Of a stretch of DNA of 64,000 bases, positions 21,978 through 32,005 are shown one piece after another. A program made the translations under genes and the position numbers. Each line of letters begins with the position of its first letter. The stretch's first letter is position 1. The stretch is taken from the NCBI GenBank assembly GCA_020631735.1, contig CM036188.1, positions 14,612,214 through 14,676,213 of the forward strand. Direction: 5' to 3'. The notes under the pieces were generated by a model. That model saw only the letters and a list, made by a program, of their open reading frames with translations. It searched no databases and was not told the origin of the DNA. Source of the DNA: Saccharum officinarum (lineage: Eukaryota; Streptophyta; Magnoliopsida; Poales; Poaceae).

Positions 21978-22397
21978 TGTTAAATTCTTTAGGATCACTA
22001 GGATGTAGATCAGTGGGTGTACATACTTGTATCCGGGATAAATAACATAGATTATGTATGGAAATCAGAGAGAGGGAGAGAGGAGAGAGGTAGGGGTGCA
22101 AACCGTGAGGTTGGAGCTCGATCTTGCGACGGTGTTGATGACGAAGAAGGGATGCAGTGGCGTCGCCGGTGGGACATCCCGCCGCTGGCAGTGCCACCCT
22201 CGGGATCGGCTAGGGTTAGGACGGTGGGTGGTGGCAGTGGCAGTGAACCTCACGTTGTGTGCCCTAGCCCCCACCTCCTATTATGGCGCTGTGCGACGGG
22301 GGCCCACCAGCCGTCTATGGGCTGGGCACCCCCGATCAGGGCGCAAGTCAAGGGCCCAGTTAGCCGTTGGGCTAACTGGTGGAGATCAATTCCAACA
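21978..22397 (-). repeat. copia-2 5' LTR (420 bp)
   Basis: It is the partner of 16492-16912 with TG...CA ends and is followed by the GAACC target duplication and the displaced start codon of CBP-A. Confidence 0.95.
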
Positions 22398-22408
22398 GAA
22401 CCTGCCAT

Positions 22409-23109
22409 GTCTCTGAGTACTAGCCACTAGTGAGGGAGGGCGTACCCATAACTCATCTCGTCTGTCGTCTTTTTAACTGCTCGATCAGTGTCAGTGTACA
22501 CTAGCGATGATTACCACGAGGCCGATCGCGTGTCGTGTGCACGGCGACGGGGACGGTGGCCGGCGGGCGGGCGGAGGCGCCACGCGCGCCAAAGACAGAT
22601 AGCGATATCAAGCGCTAGCTTCGAAACTCCAAGTTGGCGGAAGGAGATCTCAAGAGGAGTCGTGGATTCGTCCAACACAACATACTCTGTTTGGCTCGTT
22701 TGTCACCGCACTGAATCTCTGACGACCATGCTGTCATCAGTAACTTTTTTTTTTGAGGGGACGCTGTCATCAGTAACTGGTTGATGGCGGCGACTCACGG
22801 GCTCACGGCCCACATGCCACGAGCGTGCTCACGTCTGATTCACGGCCCACGACGCGCATGCTCTGCTCCCAAGGTTTGCGTCGGGGGCTCCTGGGCTCTT
22901 GAGTGAGCATGACAAAAACTTCCGTCTTTTTTAACATTTTTGTATCAGCACAAAATGTTGTGTGGTCCCCTTTCCCACTCGTGGAGCCGTAAAAACCTTC
23001 ACACAAAAAGTTTAGAATTATGGAAAATTTCCCCAAAAAATCAGAATGTAGAGAAGATGATTTACAAAATTACAAAATTACTAGGCCAAAGTTGACTTAT
23101 TTTATCAGA
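22409..23109 (-). promoter_or_regulatory. 5' flank of CBP-A, homologous to the CBP-B flank
   Basis: 22490-22680 matches 46780-46960: GCGTGTCGTGTGCACGGCGACGG, CACGCGCGCCAAAGACA and AAGGAGATCTCAAGAGGAGTCG are shared. 22860-23109 matches 47575-47665 plus 49290-49460. It is the ancestral upstream region of the duplicated gene. No TATA box could be assigned confidently. A short direct repeat, CTGTCATCAGTAACT (near 22730 and 22766), brackets a T-run and may be a small insertion scar. Confidence 0.6.
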
Positions 23110-24445
23110 CTAGCAAATATGCCCGTGCGTTACAACGGAAAAAAACTACTAAACATTCATGCAAAACGATAATGTGAATGGTACATATCTACTTATGTTT
23201 TATAATTTTATAATTTATTTTATGATGATCATCACATTTATAACATAAGTTAATGCTGACAATAAATAATAATACCTTTTAAACCTATATCAAATTAAAA
23301 TACACCATGGCATGTTTTTCCTTCCGTTGCAAAGCGTATAATTATTTAGTATAAATATATCATAACTTTGTAGCTTTTTTCATACTATCCATGTGTTTCT
23401 ATGACTCAATATCGATGACCTTTGTAGCTTTTTTTGACACATCATATCAAGCTCCGTAACTTTTTTGTCGATGTGTTAGGATTGGTCTGTCCACCAATGA
23501 TTATGATGGAAGATCTTACTTGATTTTTCACATGGTAGCCCTTGTCAGGAATTACATAAATACATTTATTTAGATTTCATTAGACAATAATCTGCCCAAG
23601 ATTCTGATTCACGAAATAGTTAGTTGTACCATTGACTAATCCATATTTAAAAAATAAGTTTTGTTTTTTACCAAAACTACATCAGATGGTGCAAATCTTT
23701 CTCCTCAAAACTTAATGCGCAAACAAACATACTAAGTGCTGAAAAGTAGGGTTATGCACCGAGGCTTACCTTGGGCAGGGACCAGACAACAGAGAGTTAG
23801 TGACGGCTTTGGGAACACCGATGATGAGGACATCCTTCGCGTATTCTAGGTCTGCCTCTATCACGTTCTCGGGAACCTATATGCATGCAACATATGCAAG
23901 GATGATTTAACACACTGATGATTTAACACACCTCTAGACAAAGGCACAACCTAACAAAATTCAAAACATATATTGACAGATCGCATTTTTATGAAACTAA
24001 AACTGGTTTGCCATTTTTGTGGTTTTTCTATGATTTTTGGTGAATTTTGTAAGATCTCTCTTTTTATAGAAAAAAAGAAAAACAAAGAAAAGGAAAAAAA
24101 AGGCTCTTATGGGCTTGGTCCAGCCCACAACAAAGCTGATCCAACTGCAAGGATTCTACTTAAGTTGAAAAAAGACCACTAGGAGAGGCCCACTCAGATT
24201 TGGATATTTTGTATCAGAAATTCTGATCTATTTCAAAAATTATTAAGGCCCTCCCACCTTTTCTTTTTCTCTGGCATCTTTACATCTAGAACCCCGTATT
24301 CCTTTCTATTATCTTCCCCACTCCTAATCTCCGTTTGTATTGTGAGACCGAGCCCCCTATTCTAGACCGAATAGGTCATTGGCAGGGCTAGACGAAAAAA
24401 ATAGTCTAGAAATTTTACCTTTTTAGTATTAGGTATAGATATAGA
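23110..24445 (-). mobile_element. Non-autonomous Helitron
   Basis: On the minus strand the 3' end has the hairpin CCGT-TGTAACGC-ACGG followed by GCATATTTG and CTAG (23113 to 23110). The 5' end begins TCTATATCTATACC near 24439-24445. It sits between A and T. The empty sequence is visible in the CBP-B flank at about 49456-49470 (TATTATCAGAATAAAAATTG). No Rep/helicase is encoded. It contains an exon-like captured segment (23770-23876). The exact 5' base is ambiguous because of TAGATA repeats. Confidence 0.8.
23770..23876 (-). pseudogene. Captured host exon, family not recognised
   Basis: The minus-strand segment is bounded by an acceptor-like TATAG and a donor-like AAG/GTAAGCC. It is open in one frame for 35 codons, reading VPENVIEADLEYAKDV then LIIGVPKAVTNSLL. 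GC content is higher than in the surrounding Helitron. It looks like an internal exon of a host gene carried by the Helitron. I do not recognise the protein. Confidence 0.5.
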
Positions 24446-25482
24446 TATAGAAAAGAAATTTAGAAAGAGCAAAAAAAGAGAGCAGAAGTAACAGTATAGT
24501 ACTCGTGAACAGCGGGCTCTGTAGTTTCTATAAGATTTCTTGATAATCTACATTGACAAGGAGATTACAATTGTGTTCAAAATAGATACACGTACTGATG
24601 ATTTCTATGATACGAAAGACACATATAGTAAGACTAAAATGAAAAAGGTTAGTTCCTAAATACTTTTGCCTGTTGTAGCTTTTATGTAATGAAAATATGG
24701 AATCATGATTTTGCGAATTACATTTTGTAAAGTATATTATTAATCTTCGTTTTCGATGATTTCCTAGAAAGGCAAACAGATAGAGCTGCGACCGCCTGCC
24801 TAGGGTAGAGCCGCCTCCGCATAGCAACGTCTGCTCCTCGCTTCCGCCGTCGAACCTAGGGCCCTTCTCCTTCGTCTCCAGTGCGTCTGCCGAAGACAAG
24901 AAGGTGAGAGGACCCATCATTTTTTCACAGTTTTTCTAGTGTCTTAGGGTTGAGTCCAACTAAATTTCCGGGTGAAATCAGATAATTTTCGGTCCAGATC
25001 TTGTGTCATGTGATGACTTCGATAATTGCCATGACGTGATCACTGTTGCAAGTGTCGATTTCATCAGCAGGCGGCCAATTTGTGGCCTTTATCAATAAGG
25101 GGAGGGGTGCTTCTGGGCACCCGCTACAAGGACTATGACTCTGGGTCATCGATCTCATCGTCGATGGTCACAGAGAAGAAATCAAGGTCTCGAGCTGATG
25201 AATCTGCATTCTATATGTTGTACCCGATGATGCAATTGTTGATATTCTTTCATCGATTCGGATATATTTTGGACTGGTTCCGAAGCTTTAGGGTTTGGTC
25301 ATTGGATTCGGCATAAGGACTGCATTTTGACTCCGGCGTTTAAGGGGAGTCATTGGGGAAAAAGACGATGGAAGAATTTGGATAGAATATTATGTATATT
25401 TTATTTCTGACTTTTTTTATGTGTGATTTGGGGATGTGTTGTATGGAGTTTTAATATAATCCCCTTTTTTGTAAACTTCTAA
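24446..25482. other. Flanking sequence with unrecognised exon-like blocks
   Basis: 24446-24610 continues the CBP flank duplication (matches 49470-49650: GAAAGAGCAAAA, CATTGACAAGG, CAGATAC). From about 24780, a GC-rich block ends in GAAGACAAGAAG/GTGAGAGG, which looks like a 5' exon with a donor. A second block at 25060-25310 is open in one frame (RYKDYDSGSSISSSMV...). No family is recognised and a real gene is not established. Confidence 0.3.
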
Positions 25483-27128
25483 GGGCTTGTTTGGAAGTCC
25501 GGTTTTGGACCCAAAACCATTGTAAATTACGGGCCCAAAAAATTTTACAGCCTGATTTAGAAAATACTGTTTCGATGAGTTGTGAGCCCACTTATTTTAC
25601 ATTTGTATTAAGCTAAAACCGGCGGAAAAAGAATGTTGAATACGACAAGTATCGGCCTCGTCCTCTCGAGCAACGACTCGCCGACTCCGTGCGACCGTGC
25701 TCGCCAGTCGGCCCCAACGGAGGCACCGCTCGTCTGCACCTATGCAAAATCCAGATGCGCTCAACGAACCCTTCGAGGTCGAGCGACGATTGGCGGTCAG
25801 GGATCGCTTGTGCGGCGGCGGCGGGGTCGGGGATCGTTGGCGAGGTTGATGAGGCGCTGGGATCGCTGGTGCGTTGACGGCGGCGGTTGGGGATGTTGCG
25901 CACCGTCGCTGGGTGGTCGGGGATCGCTGGATGATGTTATGAACACTCAACATCTTCCTCTTGCACTCTAGATCGATGCAGATTTCAATTTTTCCGATTG
26001 GGGGATGATTTGAGCTAAATGCAGATTTTAATTTTTTCGATTGGGGATGATTTGAGCTATTGGAGTTCCTTTTTCTTCCAATGATGCAGTGTTGTCTGAT
26101 TGAAATTTCTGCTTACACGATCTAGTTGATTGTATGGATTCGTTCTTTGCAGTCTGAATTGCATCCCTGCCCGACTCACTGTCCATTGAACCAAGCTGCA
26201 GCTGCGGCCGCACGACAGTAGTTTTTTTTTTTTTTGGCATTTATCCAAACAGCATTTTACAAGGGTAAAATATTTCAGTTGTATTCTCGCCGGGCCTCAA
26301 CTTGGCCTCTGGTTTTTTTTTTTTTTTGACTCCTGCCCTAGCGCCGCCGCCGCAGACGCCCCTGCCATCCACCACCGCTGGTCTCCCTCCCTTCTCCTCC
26401 GACATCTCGCCGGGGGCTGAAGGGAGTAGGGATTCATTGTTTTTAATAAGTTTTTCTGAGTAGATCGAGTCATTGGGGTTAGTGTCTCTCCATGCCAAAT
26501 TACTTGATACTGGAGTTTTATCTCCTCCTTCTCCTCATCTCTGTCGACAGTGAAGGAGAAGGGTGGAATCGTTTTCTCCATGGCGGCTCCGTTAAAGATG
26601 AGGACGACAACGTCGGCGTCAGCATCTTCATCGACATGACGACATGGAGACTTTTGTTTCCGGACGGTGACATCAAGACGGAGATGATGTCGCCGCCATG
26701 GAATAATTTTCTCCGGTGTATTCTCTGTTTTATTGTGGTTAGATTTGGCCACAATACAGGACTAGGGAGAATAATTTTTAGATCAGTCTTCCTTACTCTT
26801 CGGTGGTAGAAAGAAGAGAAAGGAAGACACCAGAAAGAAGAAATTCCTCAATTCCGCCTACAGGAATGTTGGCCGTTTTTCGTTGGGCATTTGTTCTCAG
26901 GCCATTTGCCGAGTGTTTGCCTGTGCGGTCATCCATACTGCAAAGCATCTAACAGGTTAGGTTTTGAGTTGTGCTATTCACAGCGTGGGTACTATTTTAT
27001 AATCCAGAGTTCTTGTAATGTGTTGATGTACCCAGCTATCATATAATATAATTCTTCTTTCGTCACAAAAAAATTCAACCGGAATCTGTTTACAGGTGTA
27101 ATGAATCACAAAACATCCAAACAGGGCC
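25483..27128. mobile_element. Non-autonomous PIF/Harbinger-like element, 1646 bp
   Basis: The ends are GGGCTTGTTTGGAAGTCC and the complement of GGCCCTGTTTGGATG, flanked by TAA (25480-25482, 27129-27131). The interior contains a GC-rich block (25630-25930), a 41-bp direct repeat around TGCAGATTT(C/T)AATTTTT (25976 and 26020) and T-runs at 26222 and 26312. It encodes no transposase. Short ORFs have no recognised domain. Confidence 0.75.
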
Positions 27129-27239
27129 TAAACATGTCTAAGAGGCAATGTCGGGTACCTACAACTAGGGGTACCCACAATCAACGATTAAGAAAAACAA
27201 AACAGATACCCACAAACGAGACGAGCCAAAATAGCAAAC

Positions 27240-27371
27240 GGGACGCCTCGACTACGTTCTGACTCATACGAGGCACGCTCGACGGGACGCCTCGACTATG
27301 TTCCGACTCGTACGAGGCATGCTCGACGGAATGCCTCGACCACTTTCCGACTCGTACGAGGCTCGCTCGAC
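27240..27371 (+). repeat. Three 44-bp tandem repeats in the solo LTR
   Basis: Units start at 27240, 27284 and 27328 with a partial fourth at 27372. Each reads GGGACGCCTCGACTA...CGACTCGTACGAGG...GCTCGAC with minor changes. They lie upstream of the LTR TATA box, as enhancer-like U3 repeats often do. Confidence 0.8.
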
Positions 27372-27947
27372 AAGGCACCTCGGCTATCGGGAAATCTCCG
27401 ACTCGCACGACCCCGGGTCGGGCCGCTCGACCCATCTTATTCACCAACTCTGAGACAAAAAGTCAGAGCATTTAATGCGGCTACCTACTACTTCCTACCA
27501 TCATGACTACAACAATAACCGGCGTGGAAGCAGTGCCGGTGTCAAATCTCACTTTTTACTGCCCATCCCGGGATGGGAGGTGAAAGCCTGTCACTATACA
27601 CACCATACCGTGCACTATTTCGCCACTAATCACCCTCGAGGGAGGATACGACAATGACCGTACCCCGCGATCTCGGGGACTCGGCCTTATCCGCCCACCG
27701 TCGACCCGTCCTAGGTCGACCCGTCCTCGACCTAGCCTCGACCCCGCCTCGACCCACCGCCGGTCAACAAGGGAGAAAGACCGACGTGGCACAGGACTCG
27801 GAGTCTTTTCACCATCTCGTCCTCTACGTCACCATGGTGTCCGGGGATGGCCGGCCATTCCCGGAGCACGTCGCTACAGCCACCCCCATAGGGATCGACA
27901 AAACTTCACCTCAAAGGCACCCCCGGCGTCCCTGCCTCCACTTACCC

Positions 27948-27955
27948 TATAAAAA
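27948..27955 (+). promoter_or_regulatory. TATA box of the solo LTR
   Basis: CCCTATAAAAAGGGC is a strong TATA context. It is followed by an A-rich, GAAGAACAACGAACAACA-type leader typical of LTR R/U5 regions. Confidence 0.7.
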
Positions 27956-28227
27956 GGGCAGGCCGGGGCTCTCGAAGGCAGAAGAACAACGAACAACAGA
28001 CAACGAAACACCAGTCTCCATCCCTCCAAAGAAGATCAACACCTCAAGTAATCTTCTTTGTACTCTCACTTTTCCTTTGAGACCTGGGCTCGGTTTCCTC
28101 TCTCACAGCTTGTAACCCCTACGCAAGCACTTAGGTGCAAGAAAATACAATACTCCCCCTCCCCGCTGGACGTAGGGCCTTCTTTTGCCCGAACCAGGAT
28201 AAAACTCCGTGTATCCTCCTTGCATCA

Positions 28228-29875
28228 TGTTGGGCATTCTTAACGTCATTACCAAAAGTAGACTTAGTTTTCTAATTCTGATAACAGCGCCAAAAATGCC
28301 GAACCTATCCCTCATGCCACTTAAGCCAAGTTGTCATCCCCAGCATGACATGAGAGACGCGGTATTGAAATATGCAACTGCTCTTCTAAATAAATAATAA
28401 ATAAGATCTGCAAGCGCACAGATTAATACCGATGTAGCATTTTAACCGGGAAGTATTTCAGGTATCGTTATTTATATTTTTACCACTGGGAAGGGATTAC
28501 TAACATCAATGTTGATTATGGAATGGAATATAGGAATGAGTATCAATCATTGCATGTATAAGTGAGAGCATTCATCTATCTCTTGCATACAGGGGTAAGT
28601 GTCACATAAAGTATAGATAAAGTATGAATGGTGACAAAGATAATTAATCTGATCAGCTAGCCACATATAATAATGATAAGCACCTCAACAGATATTCTAG
28701 CAAGTCATTAGCATGGTATTAGGACGAACTACAAGGATATTTCCTAAGTTATTCTTAACTATAAAGTCTAGCATATCATAGTTAGTGCAAGTACACTTGG
28801 CAATCATTGCGAGAAAGGACTACGCCCATGCATAGTGATATTATCAAGGAAGATGAGAAACATAGCAATCACTCCCCCGTAATAATGTTGCTCTGCCTGC
28901 CTTACACATGGGAGGGGGACTATATAAGAACCAACGAAGCTGTCACCATCGCGGACCACCCCACGATCCGGCATATAAGGTGCAATCGCAGATAAATATG
29001 GTCTAAGCACCACGCCTACACAATATTTATCATTTACCCATGGATCCGATGGATAAACGTTATACGATCCTAAACATGTATATAATTCCAATCTAACTAA
29101 GCCAAGCGTATAACTACGATAAACTAAGAACAATATAATCGCAAACATAAACAAGTAGAGCATAGTCATAATCAATATATTGAAATAGAACAAAGTTGTA
29201 TTCATAATATTGAAGAACAAAGATGAACAATGAAGAACAGTAAAGGAATTACCAAGAATCCTCTTGATAGATCCGGAAACCAATCGAAGATTGACTCCTT
29301 CTAGTTCTAATCCTATGTAGCTATGCTATACTAGAGATCTAGTTGATGTGGTGGCTCTAGGGCTTGATCAGAGACTCTCCTCCTGAGATTAGGGTTTGAA
29401 GAATTGAGAATGAGGGAGTGCCTTCTCCAGGGGCCAGGGGTCCTGCTTATATAGCCCCCTCAAGTGAACGTGGGCCGTCGGATCAAACCGACATTAATCG
29501 CACGGTTTTCCTTGATCCCTTAGGTCGGTGGAGCATAATCCGCGAGACGGAGCCTGATTGGCTCTCAGGCCAGGGCGGGCGCCCTAGGGAGCAGGGCGGG
29601 CGCCCTGCCTCCGGGCCCGTTCGGCCTCCCGTTCGATCTCGTGGCTTCTGGAGTCTTCTAGATGATAGAAAATCGGTGAACACGTTATTATCTCTATGTA
29701 AACCCGACGTGTGGGCCTTTCCTCCGTATTTTCTGATAACCCCCTGCAGAAACAGACAAACACCAAAACTCGTGGAATTCTGTCAGATAAAACCCTAAGT
29801 CTAGGTGTTGGTTGCATTTGGATCCTTTTCTTTATTTATTTGATAACTATATTTGGTACTTAAGAACCGTCAACA
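28228..29875 (-). repeat. gypsy 3' LTR (1648 bp)
   Basis: It begins TGTTGGGCATTC and ends CCGTCAACA on the plus strand. A minus-strand TATA box (TATATAAG) lies at 29446-29453. An internal copy of the primer-site core (AGCGCCAAAAATG) sits at 28286-28298. Two AGGGCGGGCGCCCT words occur near 29573 and 29593. Confidence 0.95.
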
Positions 29876-29890
29876 AACTCCCCCAAGCTT
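29876..29890 (-). other. gypsy polypurine tract
   Basis: The minus strand reads AAGCTTGGGGGAGTT directly before the 3' LTR. A second, similar tract, CCAGCTTGGGGGAGAG, occurs at 31515-31530 and may be a central PPT or a remnant. Confidence 0.8.
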
Positions 29891-32005
29891 ACCTCTTGCT
29901 CGTCCCTGAGCAAGGATAGACTCATTATGGATCAGAAGTTGCTGCAACGCCTTTGAACGTTGACGGTACATATGCTTTCAAATAAGGTCTTATCCCTGAG
30001 TTAAAGTAAACTGTCAAGACTTAAAACTTACTCATTTTACCTTTCACCATGGGGCTTGCAACCGTCACCTGCATCTTGAGTGGTTAAAAGATAGAACGGT
30101 CTAGTCAAACGCCATGTCTCTTATTCTTGATCAGCTATAGCTCTGGAGTTTTTGCAAATTTTTCAAATAAAACTCAGAGATTCCTTGTATGACTTTCTCG
30201 GGTTTCTCTTTTGTGGTATTTCTGGATCCTTACCAAGGCAGTAATGGTATATGCCTTCTCTCTCAAAGTATGTGGTATTTATGGTATAAGGCGTAGTGAC
30301 ATTGCCTTCTCTCTCACCCTACCCTAATAAGGCTTTGATATCTGGAGCTCATAGGTGGGAGATACAGTATACATACTCATAGAACATTTATTGCATAGTC
30401 AAACCATGGATCCAGAGAAACAAGTCAATAAGTCAAATCAAGATGTGCATGTGTGGTGAATGAGTGGTGTATGGTGATGATGGTGATAACAAAAGTCTAA
30501 TGCTCTTTTTGAGGGAATACATACCTTTCTTGCTTTTTAAAACTTTTGAGGGGAATGAGATGCTCTATTTTTTTTCTCTTTTTTTTTCTCTCAGGTGGGT
30601 ATCTTGTACCCCTAATTCTACTGTCGGACACTTGTCCATTTTTACCTCTCGTCTCACTTTTTCTTTCTTCGAGGTTCCGAGCACTTGCACCTTTTTATTT
30701 CCTCGTATTTATATTTTTTTAGAGCAATCTCCCTCTTTTGAAAATATAGCAAGTGGTAGTAGAAATGACTTGAGCATTAACTTCACAGGGAATAACAGGA
30801 ATGGGATAATGTTTTTGGCTATTCTCTCCCGGGTCAGGAGTAGAATAATTTTGGGTGAATCTGGAGATGGAAATGAGTGGATATATGTGGATGCGTACTT
30901 CCGGAGTAGAAGCAGCATGTATGAGTGAACGTGCAAGTGAATCTTGATTTTAACCACATGACAAGTTCCTAAGGGTCTACACAGCTTGACCACACTCAAT
31001 GCCCATAAGCAGTAAGTAGTAAAAGTGCGGCTCTTAATCTAACAAGCATGTATATATGGCTGTGGTAGGAATTTAAACTCTCATCGTACAGGAACTCATC
31101 ATGCAACATTTTAAAGATTTTCAAAGATAAAATTCTCCAGAATTCTAGCATCTCTAGGAACAGATAAACAGCAGCTCAACCTTCCTATATCATATCCGCT
31201 AACAACTTAGACTTCAGATCAAGTTCTTTTCCCACTAGTTCAGGTTTAGAGCCAGTTTTAAATTATAACAGTTATGTCTAAACTAGAGAGAGAACAAATT
31301 TGAAAATTAGGCAGAGCAACTATTTATCATATCCATGCTAGAGTTTTATTTTCAAGATTCAGTTTAGCATAGCTACTTTATTTATTTATTAAACTAAGCA
31401 AATATATATAAACACAAAATATTTATTTGGGTTTTCATGATTATGCATCTTTTTATTTTAATAAAGCATAGGTATAACTGTAGATAAAAATACTTATCGG
31501 GATAAATGGGGGTGCTCTCCCCCAAGCTGGATCTTGACGTAATTTCTTCTGATGTAGCTAGCAGGTGCAGAGGTGTATTTGAATGTCGGCAGCACCCTGA
31601 CAACGATTAGGATGTCCTCCATCTCCTAGTCTTCCTAAATTCTGTGGAGCTCAAATAGACAACAAAGCTTCGTGGAACTTGATTAAGTGTTAGCATAAAT
31701 ATCTAGCCTTTATCATGTTTGAGCTTCCTTGATAAATGTCACTCTCTATTTTTATTTTTATTTTTATAGAACAGAAAAAATATATTATTATATTTTTTAT
31801 GCCACCACAGTGAATGTACTTATGGGTTTTATGCCACTCGCATACTCACATGGGGCTTACTGTTTTCAATATTTTTTTAGACAGAATGAACATGATTAAC
31901 TGAGCAATAATTAAAGGGAAAATGATAACTACCAAGTTTACCTCTTGGCACGGCGTTCGGTGTTTTTAAATCCTCCGAACAGGACTTCTTTTCTTCTTAG
32001 TTGTC
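29891..32005 (-). other. Non-coding 3' interior of the gypsy element
   Basis: AT-rich sequence lies where RT and integrase would be expected. I see only short ORFs and no retroviral motif. It includes T-rich stretches at 30569-30600 and 30660-30720, and the second PPT-like tract at 31515. Confidence 0.7.

Larger units (their letters stand above)
16492..22397 (-). mobile_element. Complete Ty1/copia element copia-2, 5906 bp, non-autonomous
   Basis: It has two LTRs, 16492-16912 and 21978-22397, and a 5-bp GAACC target duplication. The minus-strand primer site is TGGCATCAAGAGCC (21976 to 21963) and the polypurine tract AAGGGGGAGAA is next to the 3' LTR. The LTRs differ by only about five changes by eye (roughly 1 percent), so insertion is recent. 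The internal coding region, however, is riddled with frameshifts and stops, and the N-terminal gag domain present in copia-1 was not found. The element was probably already defective when it moved and relied on proteins of a relative such as the copia-1 family. Confidence 0.95.
16219..22408 (-). pseudogene. Citrate-binding-protein-like gene A (CBP-A): exon 1 only, split by copia-2
   Basis: Exon 1 lies at 16219-16491 and its first codons at 22398-22408, separated by copia-2. The start codon is at 22408-22406. The insertion falls in codon 4 and duplicates GAACC (16487-16491, 22398-22402). The predicted protein has a hydrophobic signal peptide (SLLLLLLVALLLPYPANA), then HLTAGFSHVKLSESHFVVQ, KPYDVPL, a WVFDTDKP stretch and PGYPRTEIKVD. 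This is the N-terminus of the plant citrate-binding-protein/alginate-lyase-2-like family, secreted or vacuolar proteins of about 200-220 residues. The donor after VD reads GTGCCG, where CBP-B has GTACGT. No second exon follows, so the gene is truncated as well as split. It is dead; family assignment is inferred from sequence pattern. Confidence 0.75.

Noticed and set aside
28804..29283. 159-codon ORF in each gypsy LTR (also 35394-35873)
   Set aside because: It is present only because the LTR is AT-rich and duplicated; no start context or domain is seen and it lies in the LTR itself.
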